Shown here piece after piece: positions 35,732-48,410 of a stretch of DNA of 64,000 nucleotides. Location of the stretch: assembly GCF_029168945.1 (NCBI RefSeq), contig NC_083602.1, forward strand, positions 1,550,001-1,614,000, read 5' to 3'. The notes under the pieces are model-generated. The model saw nothing but the letters and a program-made list of their open reading frames with translations. It did no database searches and was not told where the DNA came from. The position numbers and the translations under genes were made by a program. The first letter of the stretch is position 1; every line of letters starts with the position of its first letter. The DNA is from Cannabis sativa (lineage: Eukaryota; Streptophyta; Magnoliopsida; Rosales; Cannabaceae).

Positions 35732-37142
35732 TCATTTCATCTGCAGATTTTCTTTCAGTACAATGCCTTCGAGAATCCCATCAATGCCAAATTTACCAGA
35801 AAATTGTTGAGGATCAACTGGACCGGGGAGTTTAAAAGAGATAGAGAACCGCCCTGGAGGGCATAAATTCTGCGTTTGCATTTCGAATATTTGGGAGTAC
35901 CTGTGTACTGTCTTCTCACCCGTTGTAGTAGCCCCGCGTATTAATACCTCGCCCTCACTTGAAACTTCACAACTAAAATCACCTGCAGTCACCAAAAGAA
36001 ACATCAACAGACTACTCGGTTGATTAAGAAGCAACACTAGACTCCAAACTCATACCATAAAATGAAAATTAACAACTCTATAAGGGATGAGAATTAAGTT
36101 TCTATTAGCAAAATAAAAGCAAAAAGATACACATAAAAACGAAAGAACACTAATTAGTAAATGGGAGAAACGTTTCCATAGTTTGGACTTTGGAGAGGCC
36201 TGCAAGGGAAATTAGCCAAAGTCAATAAATGTGCACTTAATGTAAGCACGAGTGATTCAGCCAACAGTGATGAGTCTTATGATCACTTTCAAAATAAGAA
36301 GCTATAATGTAAATAATCCAAATTGCAACTCACTTTCATCTCTCTTCACTCCTGGAAGGGAAATGCGAAAGATGTAAGAGTCCTCGCACTCCCCAATGTC
36401 CACGAGTCCTACAGTTGGCCCAACAGCTCCCGCTGCTGCACTCCCAGTCAATGCAAATCCGTTCTTAGTAGCAGCTACTATTTTAGACAATTCTGATACA
36501 GTAGGAAGCGAAGGAAGAAATATCATCGCCGGACTAGCCATGTCATGTTGAAGGGAACCATCCATCTTAAGAACCTTGTCTACATGTCTAGCTTTCCTAT
36601 TCCTTTGTGAGGATTTGGAAGGAGAAAGGCCTCCATTAATCTCATCCACTGGAGGTGCTGCACTATGTGAAATGACACCATCAATAGTATGAAATCTTGC
36701 AGCATCTTCATCCAAAAGAACATCATGCAGTCCGGTTAACCTCCTGAATCTTTCAACATCCTCTCTGTCAATGTAAAATATGTTTGGGTTGTTAACAAAT
36801 ACTATGTTTTCTACAATCTTGTTTCGGTATTGGTTCAGTGAATGGCGATGAAGTAAAGGAGGAAAGAGATCGGGAAACTGAGGGTAGTTGGCAGTTGGGT
36901 CGTTTCCATTTTTAGGGAGAATACCATCAAAGAATTGGAGCAACAAAGGTAATTTTACAACAGCAGATTGGTCAGCCTTCCTAAGAACATAACGGTAAAT
37001 ACGCTCTACCTCTACGATTTCCATGTGTGATGAACCAGCTAGCTGATCAGAAGTATAAGGTGGAAGCCCCTCAGCAATTCTCTGCAAGATGGACTTTTTA
37101 GGGAACCCCCCTTTAAGATCAGGTCCAAAGTAAGTACCAATC
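35732..37142 (-). pseudogene. IDM2/IDM3-like gene, 5'-truncated copy A
   Basis: This is the duplicate of the gene at 46887-48410. Its last exon (35732-35982) and most of the first coding exon (36334-37142) are open and nearly identical to the intact copy. The copy stops abruptly at 37142, inside the Y-F-G-P-D-L-K-G region, where the sequence changes to F-box 3'-flank DNA. The first roughly 45 codons and the promoter are therefore missing. An internal Met before Q-R-I-A-E-G-L-P-P could open a shorter frame, but without a promoter I call it a truncated pseudogene. Confidence 0.85.
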
Positions 37143-38294
37143 TAATGTTAAATATAAACATATTTTTAAGAAAATGAGAGAATTTTTTAATTAAATAGTA
37201 AAATTAAGCACATAAATTTTAATTTTTCTTTTATTATTGTTCATTAGATTAAAATCTCATTTTTGAAAATTAGTATTTTTAAAATTGACATTTAATTATG
37301 CATATTATATTTTTTAATAAAACCAAGAAATAAGCATTCATTATACGAAAAACTTACAAATAAATGTTCCCAAATAATGTGAGATTAGTCCTCTAAGGAC
37401 TTCAAAATGGGCATTTCCAATTTTTTAATAATTCACAAATATATTCCAATAATTTTTCTATAAGAATTGACTGAATATACAGTATATATACTAAACTACA
37501 CTAAAGAGAAAAAGAGAGTGAACCTAAAGCTGCATATCTTAGTGGTACCAATTGAAAATTGTTGCTACCAAACCAAATCAAATCAAATCCATACCAAACT
37601 CATCATACACAAACACATCAATATAATAAAGAAGTTTATCTTCTAATAACCACTTAACTAAGACAATTAAGACAAAATAGTATTAACAAATAACTAGTTA
37701 AAAACAAATCTTTATTGTTTTACATCTCAACAAGTACCTTACAGACTATGCTGCATATGTTTTCTCTTCTTCTCTGCTGTATTGTACTATTATTGTACTA
37801 TAAGCTAATAAATTTCATATCATTCTTATGCAAAGTAAAGTAGTCATCATCATCTGTACAAAAGCCACTATTAACATAAACACCACCATCCCATAAAGGA
37901 CTACACATACCATATTCCAAAACTATCAAATGAGAGTGACTCTTGAACTTTAAAGCAGCTAAAAAATCTGCATTTTGTTAATAAACAATGTTTCTAAAGA
38001 AGGTGAAATCCACATTAACGAGTTCGTCAAATCTGACATTCTTTCGGGATTACTATCTTTAGTAATAACTCTGAGATGCTTCAAATTAAGCAATGGAGAA
38101 TAACATACCCTCTTGAACTTTTCTGGCCAAATAAGAGCCTAATTCATACAAACATACAAACATATTAGAACAATAATACAATATTTAAATAAGGCGACAT
38201 AATCAAATTAAAATAAATAATACAAGTACCTCAAATTCTTTAACATGTAGGCTAAGAGTATTCCAAGAGCAATTGAAATTCGAAAGAAAATTCA
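37143..38294. repeat. segmental duplication, fragment C
   Basis: This piece matches 29185-30346 (copy A) and 40639-41603 (copy B), that is, the 3' flank, last exon, intron and the end of exon 1 of the minus-strand F-box gene. It is wedged between the cut IDM-like copy A and the cut transporter copy B. It shares some variants with A and others with B, and lacks the roughly 160-base deletion seen in B near 41215. Confidence 0.9.
37959..38294 (-). pseudogene. F-box/FBD fragment C
   Basis: The last exon of the F-box gene (37959-38138, A-L-I-W-P-E to stop), the intron, and 65 bases of the end of exon 1 (38230-38294) are present. Exon 1 is cut at 38294, where transporter intron 1 sequence begins. 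The F-box and LRR parts are missing. Confidence 0.9.
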
Positions 38295-38366
38295 GCAGGA
38301 CTTGTGGGAATTTGGTTTCAACAAAGTTTTCTCATCAGACACTTTACTTTGTTCTTCTAATTTCAG

Positions 38367-40305
38367 GTTCAATTGGTGTGATCTCGTTGCTTGTCTTATC
38401 GTTGCACGAAAATCTGCATCTGGTTTTAGCCATTTTGCTTTTAACATCAGGGAGTGCTGGTGTAGCAATATCAGATGTGACAATAGATGCATGTGTTGCA
38501 CAGAGCAGCATTAGTCATCCTTTGCTTGCAGCCGATATGCAAAGCTTGTGCGCCTTGAGTTCGTCTATTGGCGCGCTCGTTGGATACTCTATAAGTGGTT
38601 TTTTACTCCATCTTATAGGTCCCAAGGTTAGGTAGCTAGCTAGCTTCTGTATGTATGTTGTTGTAGTTTTCCTAGCTACTTTACATTCCGATCTAAAATT
38701 ATGATTATTCTCGTTCTTTGTAGGGTGTGTATGGCTTGTTGACGATTCCATCTGCTCTTGTTATTTTTGTTGGGATTGTGCTTAAAGAGCCTCACATGCC
38801 TAATTTCCAATACAGACAGGTATTTGTTTCGATTTAATCTGTCACAGCTACACAAAAAGTTCACACAATTTCAAGAGCACAATCTAAACCAGAATTCTCT
38901 TAGAATAGAGAAGAAAAACAGTGCAAGAAAGTAGAAGAATAACACCAGGAATTAAACGAGTTCGAGCTAAGTGTAATGCTCTACATTTCGGTTGAATAGA
39001 AGCCATTATCATCTTCATTAATCACCCGACAGTTACAGAGTTTTACAAGTTGTTCTAACTCAAGAACACTTAAGAGTTTCAAAACTCACTTTTCTAGGGG
39101 TCCAGGATCAAAACTGAATTACCTAACTCAATCCCGAGTCAATCAATACTAGTCCTAGTTGGAAACTAACAAGTATACTGAATAGTAACTTGTAACCATT
39201 TACCACAGTATTTTGGGCTTTTATTAGGCTCTCTCTTACTTCTATATCACATGTTGAACAACCAGGTAAAGCAGAAGTTTCTGAATGCTGGCATTGCTAT
39301 GTGGACAACACTGAAATCCCCAAGTGTTTGGAGACCATGTTTATACATGTACTCGTCATTCGCATTAAGTTTGAATATCCTTGATGGAATGTTCTATTGG
39401 TACACAGACGCCAAAGATGGTCCAAGATTCTCTCAGGTATGAATTTTACAATACTTTTAAAACATATATACTGTGGAGTGTTATGATCAGCAAGAACAAA
39501 TCAACAGCCAGAAAATGATAATGACAAGTTATAATAAGATCAAGAATTAAATGAACAAAGGCAATTAAAACTAATAAAAATATGATGTAGTTTCACCTTA
39601 TAGCCACAACAGTACAAAGTCACCAACTGTTATATCTGACAGTTAGTTAAGTTAGTTAATATCTAAATTATAAGTTAATGATTGTTTGGCTTTATGGTGC
39701 AGGAGAATGTTGGTTTCATATTCTCAATCGGTTCGATCGGGTCATTAGTGGGAGCTGTACTCTACCAAAATGTTCTCAAGGATTATCCATTTAGAGACTT
39801 ACTTTTCTGGACACAGTTACTATATGGCTTTTCAGGAATGCTAGACTTAGTGCTGGTTTCGCGATTGAATCTGAAATTCGGCATCCCTGATTACTTCTTT
39901 GTAGTGATTGATGAAAGTTTATCTCAAATGATTGGAAGGCTTAAATGGATGCCTCTTCTTGTGCTCAGCACAAAGCTTTGTCCTTCGGGTATTGAAGGCA
40001 CCTTCTTCGCTCTGCTGATGTCTATCGATAACATTGGACTTCTCTCGTCTTCGTGGGGTGGTGGCGTTCTGCTTCATGTGTTGAAGATTACTCGAACACA
40101 ATTCGATAAACTATGGCTTGCAACTTTGATTAGGAACATATTGAGAGTTAGTCCTCTAATGCTGCTATTTTTGGTACCGAAAAATGATTCTAAATCTTGC
40201 ATTCTTCCCATGGAAAATTTTGACATAGAAGAGGAGACTGAAATAGAAGAGGCAAAGAATGTTGAATTGGTTTCCCTTGTAAACAATTTGGATTATGGTA
40301 GATAG
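38367..40305 (+). pseudogene. folate-biopterin transporter, copy B lacking exon 1
   Basis: Exons 2-5 of the transporter (38367-38626, 38724-38819, 39266-39436 and 39703-40305) are present with intact splice borders and the same translation as the complete gene at 25889. Exon 1, which encodes about the first 126 residues including the first membrane spans, is absent, and so is the promoter. The copy is joined at 38294/38295 to an antisense F-box fragment. A protein from this copy would lack the N-terminal [12 protein letters not shown] block, so I call it a pseudogene, although its remaining frame is undamaged. Confidence 0.88.
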
Positions 40306-41269
40306 CCAAAACAGAAGAATCTCTCAATCTCACCCCACATTGTGAGTGAGAGGAAAAGAGAAATAGTTCATCTAATTAATTAATTATTATTACCATTGTT
40401 AATGTTGATGTTATTAATATAATAATTATTGCCTAAATATAGAAGTCAATTAGGACTCTTATTTATATATATGGGTACAATCTTAATGAATATTACTTAT
40501 AAATAGATATTAATAGAAAATTTTGAGTTTCTATACTTAATTTTGCTATCTAATTAAAAAAGTTTGAGGTTGTTCTATTGAGTTAAGAGAGAAATAAAAA
40601 AAAATAAAGTTAATTTGAGTTAAAGAAAGAGATAAAATTAATGTTAAATATAAACATATTTTTAAGAAAATGAGAGAATTTTTTAACTAAATAGTAAAAT
40701 TAAGCACATAAATTTTAATTTTTCTTTTATTATTGTTCATTAGATTAAAATCTCATTTTTGAAAAGTAGTATTTTTAAAATTGGCATTTAATTATGTATA
40801 TTATATATTTTTTTAATAAAACCAAGAAATAAGCATTCATTATATGAAAAACTTATAAATAAATGTTCCAAATAATGTGAGATAGTCTTCTAAGGACTTC
40901 AAAATGGGCCTTTCCAATTTTTTAATAATTCACAAATATATTCCAATAATTTTTCTATAAGAATTGACTGAATATACAGTATATATACTAAACTACACTA
41001 AAGAGAAAAAGAGAGTGAACCTAAAGCTGCATATCTTAGTGGTACCAATTGAAAATTGTTGCTACCAAACCAAATCAAATCAAATCCATACCAAACTCAT
41101 ATCATACACAAACATATCAATATAATAAAGAAGTTTATCTTCTAATAACCACTTAACTAAGACAATTAAGACAAAACAGTACTAACAAATAACTAGTTAA
41201 AAACAAATCTTTAGTGTTGACAATATACAGAGTATGCTGCATATTGTTTTCTCTTGAACTTTAAAGCAG

Positions 41270-42827
41270 CTAAAAAATCTGCATTTTGTTAATAGACAAT
41301 GTTTCTAAAGAAGGTGAAATCCACATTAACGAGTTCTTCAAATCTGACATTCTTTCGGGATTACTATCTTTAGTAATAACTCTGAGATGCTTCAAATTAA
41401 GCAATGGAGAATAACATACCCTCTTGAACTTTTCTGGCCAAATAAGAGCCTAATTCATACAAACATATAAACATATTAGATCAATAATACAATTTTTAAA
41501 TAACTCAAGATAATCAAATTAAAATAAATAATACAAGTACCTCAAATTCTTTAACATGTAGGCTAAGAGTATTCCAAGAGCAATTGAAATTCGAAAGAAA
41601 ATTCAACATATCAATATACCACTCTGCATCATAATCTCTACAATCCTCATAAATCGCCATTTTTCCACTCAACAAATTAGATGACTCTATCGATATGATT
41701 GTATCAATAGTACCTTCATAACAAAAGTATTCTAATTCCGGAGCTGATTCAATTGTAACCTTGGCCTCCCTTGAGTAACAATTCTTAAAATAGAAACTTT
41801 TCAAGTGTTGACTCGAGATTTTGAGATGACACTCGTCGTAGTAACAAGGTACATTCATGATGCTCAAAGTCAAATTCTCAAGAAGAGGATTATTAGAAAT
41901 AAGAGAGTTCAACGCCATCACCCCAACATGCGTTATTGATAGATCATTCATCGAAAGAACTTTAATTTTGTTACAAGTTGAGAGATTTATATTCGCGAAA
42001 GAATTACTAAATATCGAAGAATTACTAGTAAGTACCAAAGATTCAAGATTTATAGCATCAATTTGTAAGTCTTTCACATATGTATACACCAATTCCAAGT
42101 TCTTGAGGCTTAAGCTTCGCAACCGGTGCATACCATCAATTAGTAACAAACCATACCAACATAACCGAAATTTCTCAAGAGAAGGACAACCCAACAAAAA
42201 CTTGAATACCACATTGGGTTCATATTTCACAGTATATGATGTCTTAATATTTTCCAATGACAAAGTTTTTAGTAATGGGAAATTAAATGAATGAGATTTA
42301 TCCAACATTACTCCACATAACTCCAAATTAGTCAAAAATTTTGTATTGTTTAAGAATACTTTAGGTAAGCAGTGGTAATAGTAACCTCTATTGCTTTTGC
42401 CTATGGATAGAGAGATTTCCTTAATCTTGTTCTTCTTGACTATAAAAGCTAACCATTTATTTATGAGGTGAGCATTACTTATTTGATAGAAACCTTTCAT
42501 TTCAAGCTTAAAACTAGTTATGCATGAAGAACCAAGAACACGATGCATACCTTTCTTGCGTTGTTTAAAATATTTTTCGACGTAATTGTAGAACTTTTCT
42601 TGCTCATTTTCCCATTCAATTCCGAAAACAATATTCTTATTGGAGAAAAAGATTGTGGGAACTGAATACCAGATGAGTTTCCAACGCTTGGAAAGAACGC
42701 ATGTTCGAACTACATCTTGAGTTGGGAGAAACGATAGGATGTCATTGATTATTGAATCGGGAAGATTCGAAATTCTGTCATCACCACCCACCATTATTGA
42801 TGATGTTGATGATGATGATGATGCCAT
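41270..42827 (-). CDS. F-box/LRR/FBD protein, duplicate copy B
   Basis: Exons, complement of 41541-42827 and 41270-41449, with a 91-bp phase-0 intron, encode 488 residues. Sequence and structure follow copy A at 30011-31565 closely; visible differences are in the N-terminal Ser-rich tract (a Thr and an extra Ile), W-Y-G-L-L-L-I-D-G, and the residue before the intron (K-E-F-E against K-E-F-K). The F-box, the LRR motifs and the FBD exon are all present and open. The 3' flank is shorter than in A or C because of a roughly 160-base deletion at about 41215-41255. Probable SCF receptor, target unknown. Confidence 0.88.
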
Positions 42828-43525
42828 TTGGATTGTGAACTGTGTAACGTACGTAAAAAACCAAATTTAAGATAATACTATAGTAAGTAGTTGAGTATAT
42901 AATATATTATATATAGAAAGAAGTAAAAGTAAGTAGACAAGTTATTTATAGATGCTTACATGAATGAAGATGATGATGATGATTAAATATCTTCAAAGAA
43001 AGATTTAAGGGTTCCAATTTTCTTTTCTTTTTTTTGTTGTTGGGCACTTCTCCATTTCTTAACAATAAATAACAAGAATGAGGTTATTATTGTAATTTTA
43101 GTCATACTTTTTTGGGAGAGTTTTGTTTGCCCAGATGATAATTAAGTACACTCTGAAATTTAAATTTATTTATTTTCTCACATTATTGTAAACCCTATAC
43201 TTTCTTTTTTACTTTTTTTCTCACATTATTCTTTGTTAGTTTTAATACTTATCTTAATTTTTTTTTCTTTAAATCATGTATATTTTTTTTCTCTAATAGA
43301 ATTTTATATTTTAATTTTTTTTGCTAAAGATATTTTTTAAGAATATAAATTTGAAAAAAAATATAAAAAATAATGTAATTAAAGAATAAAGATATGTATT
43401 TTATGTAAAATTAAAATTATTGCAAAAAAATCTATTTATAAGTTTTTAAGTGCAAATAAAATTACCACCCCCTTTTCTTTTTAAAGGTTGCCATACTTAA
43501 TTTTACATCAATTAACTATAAACTG
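42828..43525. other. 5' flank of F-box copy B
   Basis: Counterpart of 31566-32280 with several small indels. TATATTATATATA at about 42899-42915 may be the core promoter. No other gene. Confidence 0.4.
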
Positions 43526-44320
43526 AAAGTTTAGAAAAATTCTATAATGCACGTACTGTTTCTGCATCAGAGAAATTTTTTTTATTCTAATTTTTTTCAT
43601 AGTAATTTTCTCTGTAGTTATTTAAGACATCCACAAAATTTTAAGAAATTTGGTAACATTTAATGCGCCAAAAATAAGGTTTAAAAAATTTATTGTATGC
43701 GTAATTTTTTTATATGCGTATGAATAGACTATTTGAAAAATATTTTCTACATTGAAAATTATTTTGAATTTTTTTAAAATTTTGTAGGATGTCTTAAATT
43801 ACTGTAACAAATACGAGTATGAAAAATTGAACTAAATTTAATTACGGATGTCAAAACAGATAAAGAATGCATCAGTGCATTTCTTTTAGGAGTGCATTGT
43901 AGAAGCGCTCGAAAGTTTATGGAAAAAAAATTATAGAAAAATTCTATAATATAGTCCCTAAAATGGGCGCACTGATGCGCCTGTAATTGTTTTAGCATCC
44001 AACATCCAGCATCTAGGAACTTTTTTTAGTTCAATGTTTTTTCATAGTTTTGTACTTTGTAGTTATTTAAGATATTCTACAAAATTTTAAAAAAATTTGA
44101 AAAATTTATACAAAGGGTTCAAATAATTTGTTACATGTGTGTCTCTTTAATTTTATACGTGTGTGAAATAGATTTTTTGAACATTGTTTGTATATTGTAA
44201 ATTATTCCGATTTTTTTAAAATTTTAAAAAATATTTTAAATAACTATAACGTACGTAACCATAGAAAAAAATTAAACTAATAAATTTTTCAATATAACGA
44301 AACAGTAGAAGATGCATCGA
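43526..44320. mobile_element. foldback elements, copies 4 and 5
   Basis: Counterparts of copies 1 and 2 at 32281-33075, again head to tail, carried along by the segmental duplication. Copy 4 begins at the TTCTATAATGCACGTACTG phrase and copy 5 at about 43918. Confidence 0.65.
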
Positions 44321-45414
44321 ATATATATATATAGTTATCATTACAGATGACAAGAGTGATCAAGAAGAACTTACTGAAATTTTTAAAATAAAATATTGAG
44401 ACTGTCAAAAGCTAAATTTTCTTATTTGAGGTTTTCTTAAAAAATAATCTAATGTATTGAGTTCATTGAGGTGTATATATTATACTCATATTTTGCAATA
44501 TAAGAACATATTAAGAGACATATTATACTCTGTAAAAGACAGAGAGATTAGTGTACCTCAATACTAGTGAATGAGAAGTTCAGATCAAAACAAGGTGGAA
44601 TTAGTTACTTTGACCATTTAGAAGTCAACTCCAAATCCTAACTACTTTAACTAAATATCGCGGCCAACTCAGCATTTTCAGTTAAAATCTGTTACAAATC
44701 TTTAGTTTGTTTTAGTTTCAAGCTATGATGAAGAGAGATTCAAGTTCACCAATTGTAAAGTTACTGATTTAGAACCTAATTCCAATCAAGGGAATGAAAA
44801 TGAAAACATAAAATGCAAAACAAAACAGCCTTTGACTTCAAACTTTATTGATTCACACTTGGTGTTACAATGGTGATGATCACCAACAGCTATGAACTCA
44901 CAAGAGAATCGAGTTCTATAGCTTTCATTTCTGTACAGAGAAAATTTCGGAGAGGAGGAGAATTTGGTTTTTAAAGGCATTGTCCAAAAATATTGGAAAG
45001 ACAGAATTGTACCCAACTAATTAACTTAACTGCCGAGATTGAAGCTTTAAGGAATTTACTCATTGTAACACCACAACAAGTATCTCATGGTGGTTGATTG
45101 AACCTCGTAATTCTTAGTGTGTTTGTTCCAATAATTGTTCATAATCATTCTTTAGTTTGTCAACTATTTAATCTTTTTTATGTGTTCTTGATGAGTTGTT
45201 AATTCACCACAAAATATACAATTGATTGCATATATAAGAGACAATATTGTATCTGTGTTTTTCTATGAGAACCAATGTATAATGAATGAATGTACATACA
45301 AAAAGACAAGACAGAGATATTAGAACATAATAAATAAATCATCAACAAAAATCTCAAGTTCACTTCATATTCATTTTGTTTTAAGGTCATTTTATCCTAA
45401 TAATTAATAATGTG
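44321..45414. other. non-coding duplicated region
   Basis: Counterpart of 33076-34271. It lacks the roughly 125-base GTT-rich insert found in A at 33193-33320. It includes the 76-codon minus-strand frame at 44786-45016. Confidence 0.4.
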
Positions 45415-45540
45415 TGTTGAGAATCATGGGGTTCCAACTCAAAACCAATTGGCAATGAGTGGAGTAGCCCATGTTTGTTATATATGGCTCAATACTTTCA
45501 TATTTAATCCATGTGGGACAATATTCTCCAATAATGAAAT
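45415..45540 (-). mobile_element. copia LTR fragment
   Basis: Duplicate of the LTR fragment at 34272-34395, with a handful of substitutions. Confidence 0.6.
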
Positions 45541-45815
45541 CTATGATGATCTTCATCCTTCATTTGCCAACTCATTATTCAGACAAAATGATCATTCAAC
45601 ATATGTATTCTTGCAATTTTGACTATAATTAATAGATTGGAAACCAAAAGTTACATATTTTGGCAACAATTTACAGAATTATATGACTTGAAATAATGTC
45701 AAAAACATGAGTATGACATTAGTGTTGATGGAATTCTGTTTGGCCTGAGAGAAATATTATATTATGAGTTTAAAAACAGAAAGAATGGAAAGTGGGATAA
45801 TCCATCTGAATATAC

Positions 45816-46210
45816 AAAAGGGATGTACTGATGCACCCTTGACTAGTTTCAGCATCCAGAAGAATTTTTTAGTCTAATTTTTTTTCATATTAATGTACGT
45901 TATAGCTATTTAAGATAACCTACAAAATTTTGAGAAATTCAGAATAATTTACATTGTAGAAAACAATGTTCAAACAGTCTATTTTACACGCGTATAAAAT
46001 AAAATAGTCACGCGTGCAACATACTATTTGAACGTATTTTTCAGCGTGTTAAACTTTTCCAAATTTCTTAAAATTTTGCAGGATGTCTTAAATAACTATA
46101 ACGTACATGATCACGAGAAAAAATTTGACTAAAAAATTATTTCGGGGGCTAAAATAGATAAGGGTTCATCAACACATCCATTTTAAGGGTGTGCATTGTA
46201 GAATTTTCCT
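45816..46210. mobile_element. foldback element, copy 6
   Basis: Counterpart of copy 3 at 34671-35070. Arms and the CACGCGTG-containing loop are preserved. Confidence 0.72.
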
Positions 46211-46886
46211 GAGTTATTAGTTCTATTATTCCTTTATATTTGAAAAAAGAAAAAAAAGTAAGAAAAATGTAGAAAAAAAATTAAAAAAAAACTATAAATT
46301 CTCGTGGAAAAAAAATTATATATCCAATTTAACAAAATATACCATATATGAAAAATTGATTTTTTTTTTTTTTTTTTTTTTTTGTTCTCTACACATTTTT
46401 TTCCTACATAGCCTAAATAATTCATTTCTCCAAAAATTCAAAATTGTAATCCTGCTAGAAAACTTATCAGAGTTGTGATCACCACAGAAAAAAATATCTG
46501 TTGCCAATATACACTTCTCCTATGGTTACCCCTTATGTAATTTTCTCATATTTTTCAACTTTTTAGTTTGTATAAAAGCCATAAAATTTATAATTTCCCA
46601 CTTATGACCCTTAGCCTGAAATAGATGTTTCAACAAATATGGCTTATCAATTAGTCAGTAATTGGCCACTTGATTAATATGTTTTCACTGTGAAAGAAAA
46701 CAAACTGTAAATGGGCTTTATCTCAACATAGTGTAAAAGTAAAACTTGGAAAGTCTCAAAGACTCTATAAGGGTAAAATTAACATTATTTACTTGACAAA
46801 ATGACAAACATCAAAGTAGTATCCTTGACTCTACACAACAACTTGTTTCAGTATTAAGAGGCCATGTTAGATAGAAGGCATCATTT

Positions 46887-48410
46887 TCATTTCATCTGCA
46901 GATTTTCTTTCAGTACAATGCCTTCGAGAATCCCATCAATGCCAAATTTACCAGAAAATTGTTGAGGATCAACTGGACCGGGGAGTTTAAAAGAGATAGA
47001 GAACCGCCCTGGAGGGCATAAATTCTGCGTTTGCATTTCGAACATTTGGGAGTACCTGTGTACTGTCTTCTCACCCGTTGTAGTAGCCCCGCGTATTAAT
47101 ACCTCGCCCTCACTTGAAACTTCACAACTAAAATCACCTGCAGTCACAAAAAGAAACATCAACAGACTACTCGGTTGATTAAGAAGCAACACTAGACTCC
47201 AAACTCATACCATAAAATGAAAACTAACAACTCTATAAGGGATGAGAATTAAGTTTCTATTAGCAAAATAAAAGCAAAAAGATACACATAAAAACGAAAG
47301 AACACTAATTAGTAAATGGGAGAAACGTTTCCATAGTTTGGACTTTGGAGAGGCCTGCAAGGGAAATTAGCCAAAGTCAATAAATGTGCACTTAATGTAA
47401 GCACGAGTGATTCAGCCAACAGTGATGAGTCTAATGATCACTTTCAAAATAAGAAGCTATAATGTAAATAATCCAAAATGCAACTCACTTTCATCTCTCT
47501 TCACTCCTGGAAGGGAAATGCGAAAGATGTAAGAGTCCTCGCACTCCCCAATGTCCACGAGTCCTACAGTTGGCCCAACAGGTCCCGCTGCTGCACTCCC
47601 AGTCAATGCAAATCCGTTCTTAGTAGCAGCTACTATTTTAGACAATTCTGATACAGTAGGAAGCGAAGGAAGAAATATCATCGCCGGACTAGCCATGTCA
47701 TGTTGAAGGGAACCATCCACCTTAAGAACCTTGTCTACATGTCTAGTTTTCCTATTCCTTTGTGAGGATTTGGAAGGAGAAAGGCCTCCATTAATCTCAT
47801 CCACTGGAGCTGCTGCACTATGTGAAATGACACCATCAATAGTATGAAACCTTGCAGCATCTTCATCCAAAAGAACATCATGCAATCCGGTTAACCTCCT
47901 GAATCTTTCAACATCCTCTCTGTCAATGTAATATATGTCTGGGTTGTTAACAAATACTATGTTTTCTACAATCTTGTTTCGGTATTGGTTCAGTGAATGG
48001 CGATGAAGTAAAGGAGGAAAGAGATCGGGAAACTGAGGGTAGTTGGCAATTGGGTCGTTTCCATTTTTAGGGAGAATACCATCAAAGAATTGGAGCAACA
48101 AAGGTAATTTTACAACAGCAGATTGGTCAGCCTTCCTAAGAACATAACGGTAAATACGCTCTACCTCGACTATTTCCATGTGTGATGAACCAGCTAGCTG
48201 ATCAGAAGTATAAGGTGGAAGCCCCTCAGCAATTCTCTGCAAGATGGACTTTTTAGGGAACCCCCCTTTAAGATCAGGTCCAAAGTAAGTACCAATCACA
48301 AAGAACAAAAGAAACCGCTGATCATCATCATCTGCAATCTTAGTTTGAACATTGGTTGAGCCTAACTTTGTCACAGTGTTAGAATTTACAGCTTGAGATG
48401 AATTGGCCAT
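46887..48410 (-). CDS. IDM2/IDM3-like alpha-crystallin-domain protein
   Basis: Two coding exons, complement of 47489-48410 and 46887-47137 (GT-AG, phase 1), encode 390 residues beginning M-A-N-S-S-Q. The product resembles plant 'increased DNA methylation' (IDM2/IDM3) proteins, nuclear HSP20-like partners of the histone acetyltransferase IDM1 in active DNA demethylation; closer to IDM3 in my recollection. Evidence: family block [35 protein letters not shown], and a C-terminal alpha-crystallin fold at about residues 283-390 ([35 protein letters not shown]). A likely 5' UTR intron runs from GTAAGT near 48800 to an AG just before the ATG at 48410. The longer frame up to 48509 is probably that intron. 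Intact copy; A is truncated. Confidence 0.85.

Larger units (their letters stand above)
26841..37142. repeat. segmental duplication, copy A
   Basis: From intron 1 of the transporter gene (26841) to the middle of the IDM-like gene (37142), this segment matches 38295-48297 in the same order and orientation. The offset is 11454 bases at the transporter, 11259 at the F-box gene and 11155 at the IDM-like gene, reduced stepwise by indels. All transporter exons present in both are identical in translation. Confidence 0.93.
38295..48297. repeat. segmental duplication, copy B
   Basis: Same order as copy A: transporter exons 2-5, F-box gene (-), foldback elements, LTR fragment, IDM-like gene (-). From 38295 to about 41135 I see no difference from 26841-29680. 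Beyond that, substitutions and indels appear regularly. Confidence 0.93.
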
